Positions 60,352-64,000 of a DNA stretch of 64,000 bases are shown here, piece by piece. The stretch's first letter is position 1. The number at the start of each line of letters is the position of its first letter. This DNA comes from Liolophura sinensis (Eukaryota; Mollusca; Polyplacophora; Chitonida; Chitonidae): the NCBI RefSeq assembly GCF_032854445.1, contig NC_088307.1, positions 11,174,017 through 11,238,016 on the forward strand. Reading direction: 5' to 3'. The translations under genes were made by a program, and so were the position numbers. Below the pieces are notes generated by a model, which saw only the letters and a list, made by a program, of their open reading frames with translations, made no database searches and was not told where the DNA came from.

Positions 60352-60632
60352 GGGGCCTCCGTGGCTCAGTTGGTTAGCGCATTAGCACAGCGTAATGACC
60401 CAGGAGTCTCTCACCAATGCGATCGCTGTGAGTTCAAGCCCAGCTCATGCTGGCTTCCTCTCCGGCCGTACGTAGGAAGGTCTGTTAGCAACCTGCGGAT
60501 GGTCAAGGGTTTCCCCCGGGCTCTGCCCGGTTTCCACCCACCATAATGCTGACCACCGTCGTATAAGTGAAATATTCTTGAATACAGCGTAAAACACAAG
60601 TCAGTTAAATAAATAAATAAATAAATAAATAA
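60352..60632 (+). mobile_element. Full-length SINE family 1
   Basis: Well-preserved head (GGGGCCTCCGTGGCTCAGTT), complete body and a tail of seven AAAT units. It was inserted at the edge of a TA tract. Confidence 0.92.
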
Positions 60633-60924
60633 GTACATACTGGATTTATGGTGATCCAACATAACTACAAGCCATAGGGTTAGCCATCTACCCATCCAAG
60701 TGGATGGATGAAATAGAAGAACTGGTGCTGTTCGGACACCCTGTTTTCATCGGTTTAAACATGGGAGAGTTAGGAGAAAATGAAATCTGGACACCCCGCT
60801 ATAACAAAATGGCATATGAAAACGGGATGTTTGGACACCCTGTTTCACATTTCTAGCCACCCGCTGTTGCAAGCCCAAGCCCTCTGTTCTAAGTTTTCTG
60901 ACATGTGCATGTATGTATGTGTGT

Positions 60925-60990
60925 ATGATTGAGATTTAACGTCGTACTTAACAATTTTTCAGTCATTTTATGACGAGGAGGAGTCCTACT
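60925..60990 (-). mobile_element. SINE family 2, 3' end fragment
   Basis: ATTTAACGTCGTACTTAACA followed by ATTTTTCAGTCATTTTATGA, the reverse of the family 3' end. Confidence 0.65.
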
Positions 60991-61002
60991 TCATGGACAT
61001 AA

Positions 61003-61182
61003 ACATCTCTCCTCTGGCCGTAAGTGGAAAGGTCTGTCAGCAACCTGCGGATGGTCGTGGGTTCCCCCTGGGCTCTGCCCAGTTTCCTCCCACCATAATG
61101 CTGGCCGCCATAGTATAAGTGAAATATTCTTGATTACGGCGTAAAACACCAATCAAATAAATCAAATAAATATACATCTCTC
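61003..61182 (+). mobile_element. 5'-truncated SINE family 1 inserted in a family 2 fragment
   Basis: ACATCTCTC flanks it at 61003-61011 and 61174-61182. The copy starts at CTCTGGCCGTAAGTGG. Confidence 0.9.
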
Positions 61183-62090
61183 AGACTATATATGTACCTG
61201 TAGTGAATTAGTGAAACTTCAAAGTTTGAAGATGGCTAATTATAGTATTTGAAATCCTTGTATTTTTATGCTAAGGAAATCTGTACAAATGCTGCTGACA
61301 CCCACCCACAGCTGTTGGAACTTGAGTCCTATGGTCCAATTTTACCCCGCCATTATGTGCATGCCTGCATGCAGTATCACAGTACAAAGGTTGTGACACA
61401 TTACAAGTTGTAGACACAAAGCTGCCCGACAGGATAGTTAACTTAATTGTGTTCAACAATTTGTCATTTGTTTGTTCACATCTAACCTTCTCACATAATA
61501 AAGCTTTTGTTCTTGTGGCGCTTTTTCTTTGGCATTTGAAGTCAGTGTCGCTCAGGAGTCGAGTCAGAATTGCATGATGGCGTTGTGCAATTTGTTTACA
61601 GCCCCCTCGAGGCATGACACTTGCCCTTTTATCTTTCAGGAGAGCAATACTCTTAGCATTCACGGGAGCGCATATGTAAGTGTGAGTTGCTCCGATGTCG
61701 TTTTCACTAAAGAAAGAAGCATGTTGTGTTTTTTTGTTTTTGTTTTTCTTAAAATATCTGGCATTCTGGTGGTTTTTATAGTCTGACCTTTGTTAGGTGA
61801 ACCTGTGGGAAAGTGTGAATTAATGTATGCGTGAGTCAGATGTAATTAAAACAACTAAATCTTTCAATGAGTGAAAATTTTGTTGAGTTTCAGCTTGTTT
61901 CAATGGACAGGTGTAAATGTAAACCTTCATAATTTGTCACATCATATACAAACAGTGTACCTGCCCTTTGTTATTGCACTGTTTGATTAATGCTGCCCTT
62001 ACTTACTACTGATAAAAGAATTTAAGTTGACTCGTACATTTTAAGGTGTGCCGACCATTTTAAGGTTTGCCGACAAATGACATCAAGTTA
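61183..62090. other. Intergenic DNA
   Basis: Contains only the microexon-like segment at 61640-61675; no other supported feature. Confidence 0.4.
61640..61675 (+). other. Microexon-like segment
   Basis: TTTATCTTTCAG precedes 36 nt open in frame (ESNTLSIHGSAY), followed by GTAAGTG. Signals on both sides are strong, but no neighbouring exon is identified. Confidence 0.25.
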
Positions 62091-62234
62091 CAGGGTGAGC
62101 ACAGTCATTGAAACTCCTTGAAAGACAAATACTCCTGGAATTTCCTTGAAGATCTGTGTTTGTCCCGAACTTAAATATTGTCTGCTGAATGCCAAGTCTG
62201 TATATCAGGAGCTCGCTGATAATTCTCCCATAAT

Positions 62235-62993
62235 CAGGGCTTCCGCTGGCTCTCGCCATTGTCACATATTTAGAACAATTTTTGAAATGGCGATAAAATT
62301 TGAAAAACATGCTTTTGTTTTTGGCGACAAATTTATGTACTTAAGAAAAAATACAAACGTTATACCGAATCTACCATGAGAGTTTTCTGGGGTCTTTAGC
62401 AGATTTTCGCAATTTTTCCAATGAAAATAATCCACTTTCTTGCATTTCAAATGGCGTCATCTCAGCGAAACAACAACACAACACAGTTGTATAGGTTAAA
62501 AAGTAAATTAAATGTTTCAGAATATGTGCCATTACATAAATTTGTACGCCCTCTGGTTTTCTCCTGTCAGACTGTGTTACTCCAATACTGTACTGATCAT
62601 AACGTTGCACTTAAATAAGCTGAATTTACAAATTAATTTCATAACAGATTTTTCTGATAGAGGAAATTACATTTTACCAGGATCCTACAGATAGGTTGAA
62701 AAAAGGATTGATTTTTTTTTTTCAAAAAAGAAAAACATGCTGCCAAGCATTGGTCCATTATTTTGAGGGCTGTTGTTCTAAATGTAATGTTTGATAAACT
62801 CCAGATATATCTGGAAGAGACCAAACTGATTCTATCAGCTACACCAAGTCAGATAAAAACGAATTAAAGAAGGAGACTTACAAGAGTCATGGCTGCTAAG
62901 GAAGTATGGCTAAAGAAAAATAGTATTTACTACAAAATCTGTTGAGTGGCTAAAGTGACTGGCTAAAAAAAATACTACCCAGTGGAAGCCCTG
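62235..62993. mobile_element. Second hAT-like element nested inside the first, 759 bp
   Basis: It begins CAGGGCTTCCGCTGG and ends CCAGTGGAAGCCCTG, a 15-bp inverted repeat with one mismatch. CATAAT is duplicated at 62229-62234 and 62994-62999. No coding capacity is evident. Confidence 0.75.
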
Positions 62994-63078
62994 CATAATG
63001 AATGAATGAATGAATGATTATGGCTTTACGCCACATCGGCAATATTTCAGCCATATCGTGGCGAGCCCTGCATAATGA
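62987..63078 (+). mobile_element. Short SINE-like insertion at the nested element's edge
   Basis: AGCCCTGCATAATGA is duplicated at 62987-63001 and 63064-63078, bounding 62 bp with (GAAT) repeats and TTACGCCACATCGGCAATAT. The duplication copies the nested element's own end and its target site, so this insertion came last. Confidence 0.8.
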
Positions 63079-63341
63079 TATATGGCGTTCATTTTTTTTT
63101 ACTGAGCCAAAGCCAGGTCAAAGAATGTGTCGCATTACAGAGGTGAAGGGCAGATATTTCTTGCAAAAGCAAGCGTACTATTCAATATACATGCATGCGA
63201 ATTCAAGCATCTATAATTCAGACTTAAACTATAGTCTATAAATTGCACCATGGTATGTTTGAAAACGACAAAAAACTCCTGGAAAACCCCTTGAAAACTC
63301 CTTGAATTTCATTTTCATACACCTGTACAAACCCTGAGTTA

Positions 63342-63667
63342 CCCTAATTCTTCTATTAGTGGTATTAGTGGTGTTGAAAGTAGAATATTACATTTCTTTA
63401 CGAGCCTTTTGGAAAAGTAAAGATATGAGTATGTTGTTCATTAGATGGCCTAACCATGTGAGAAAGAACCTCAATAACCTCAATGTGTAGTCATCACATC
63501 ACATCAGCAAAAGACATACATATACGACTGCAAAACTGTAAAATGGAATAGAAAACTATACATGTATCATCATAAAACTGTGAAATTGTAATTTCATTCC
63601 TGAAGAACGTGTATAGCAGTAATAGATCACTTTAGAATCTGTGTAGCTGTAGTCAGATTATAAAGCT
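63342..63667. other. Intergenic DNA
   Basis: Nothing recognised. Confidence 0.4.
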
Positions 63668-63898
63668 GTGTACTCTAATTCCTCAACCTTTTTGCATGTG
63701 AAGGAGCAAAGTTAAGAGCAGTTTATGCACATTTATAATTTGATTTTGGAGACAAAAATACATTGGTTGGATTGGCCATTTTCAGGGCTTCACAAAAAGT
63801 AGTTTTATCAATGTACACAGAATAATGCCTTTAGAATATGTTTAAATAAACACCTTGCAAATAGATAAAAAAAGGTTGAAAAATTACAGTACATGTAG
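63668..63898 (+). mobile_element. MITE-like element, copy 4
   Basis: CTAATTCCTCAACCTTTTTG at the left end and AAAAAAGGTTGAAAAATTAC at the right, with the core ACATTGGTTGGATTGGCCAT. Confidence 0.82.
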
Positions 63899-64000
63899 TT
63901 GTAAACTCAGTGCAACAGTTAAGAAGTTGTAGTTGTAAAACCACTGAAGAATCTGTGTAAATCACATTCAATGTACATGTAACTTTACAATCTGTGCAGT

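Larger units (their letters stand above)
62091..63336. mobile_element. Non-autonomous hAT-like element, 1.25 kb
   Basis: It begins CAGGGTGAGCACAG and ends CTGTACAAACCCTG. CCTTGAAA motifs are near both ends, as in the 30-kb transposon. AGTTA lies directly outside each end (62086-62090 and 63337-63341), a possible 5-bp target duplication. There is no transposase. Confidence 0.65.

Noticed and set aside
60352-60460. A true tRNA gene at the SINE heads
   Set aside because: Box A and box B are present, but their spacing is too long and no cloverleaf with an acceptor stem forms. All copies continue into the SINE body.
62146-62379. 77-codon frame in the nested hAT-like elements as a transposase
   Set aside because: There is no transposase motif, and it crosses the boundary of the nested element.

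Overview
The window is eukaryotic nuclear DNA from a lophotrochozoan invertebrate, most likely a bivalve or gastropod mollusc. Three things suggest this: small exons split by long AT-rich introns with canonical GT-AG borders, a high density of tRNA-derived SINEs, and many exon-linked minisatellites. No species-level call is possible from the sequence alone. Almost all long reading frames that are not exons come from repeats.

Three cellular genes can be reconstructed from splice sites and reading phase. (1) At 1.8-9.0 kb on the + strand is a three-exon gene for a small secreted protein with an N-terminal apple/PAN-like segment and a C-terminal C-type-lectin-like domain. (2) At 14.9-27.7 kb on the + strand is a complete 13-exon medium-chain acyl-CoA dehydrogenase gene (ACADM, 429 residues), with an HNF4-type DR1 site just upstream of the start codon. 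(3) At 38.3-47.4 kb on the - strand is a seven-exon tRNA 2'-phosphotransferase gene (TRPT1/KptA, 199 residues from the first visible Met). A CpG-rich stretch at 47.7-48.4 kb looks like its promoter and may also drive a + strand transcript to the right, of which only weak exon candidates are visible.

Mobile DNA fills much of the rest. There is a decayed hAT-type transposon at 30.1-34.9 kb, with terminal inverted repeats, a BED-like zinc finger, transposase fragments, one intron and a SINE inserted in its coding region. A nested pair of non-autonomous hAT-like elements lies at 62.1-63.3 kb. A small inverted-repeat element of about 230 bp is present four times. About thirty copies or fragments of one tRNA-derived SINE family are present, several with clean target-site duplications, along with about nine copies of a second SINE family.

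The most striking structure lies inside TRPT1. The exon encoding the GLSRQKRDHIHF segment of the phosphotransferase domain has been amplified into a tandem array of 17 units with a 93-bp period. Most units keep a splice donor, and four besides the authentic exon keep acceptor, donor and open frame. The C-type-lectin gene shows a similar event: its last 30 coding bases, stop codon included, seed a 48-bp minisatellite of about 31 units that runs into the 3' flank. In both cases the minisatellite nucleated on an exon edge.
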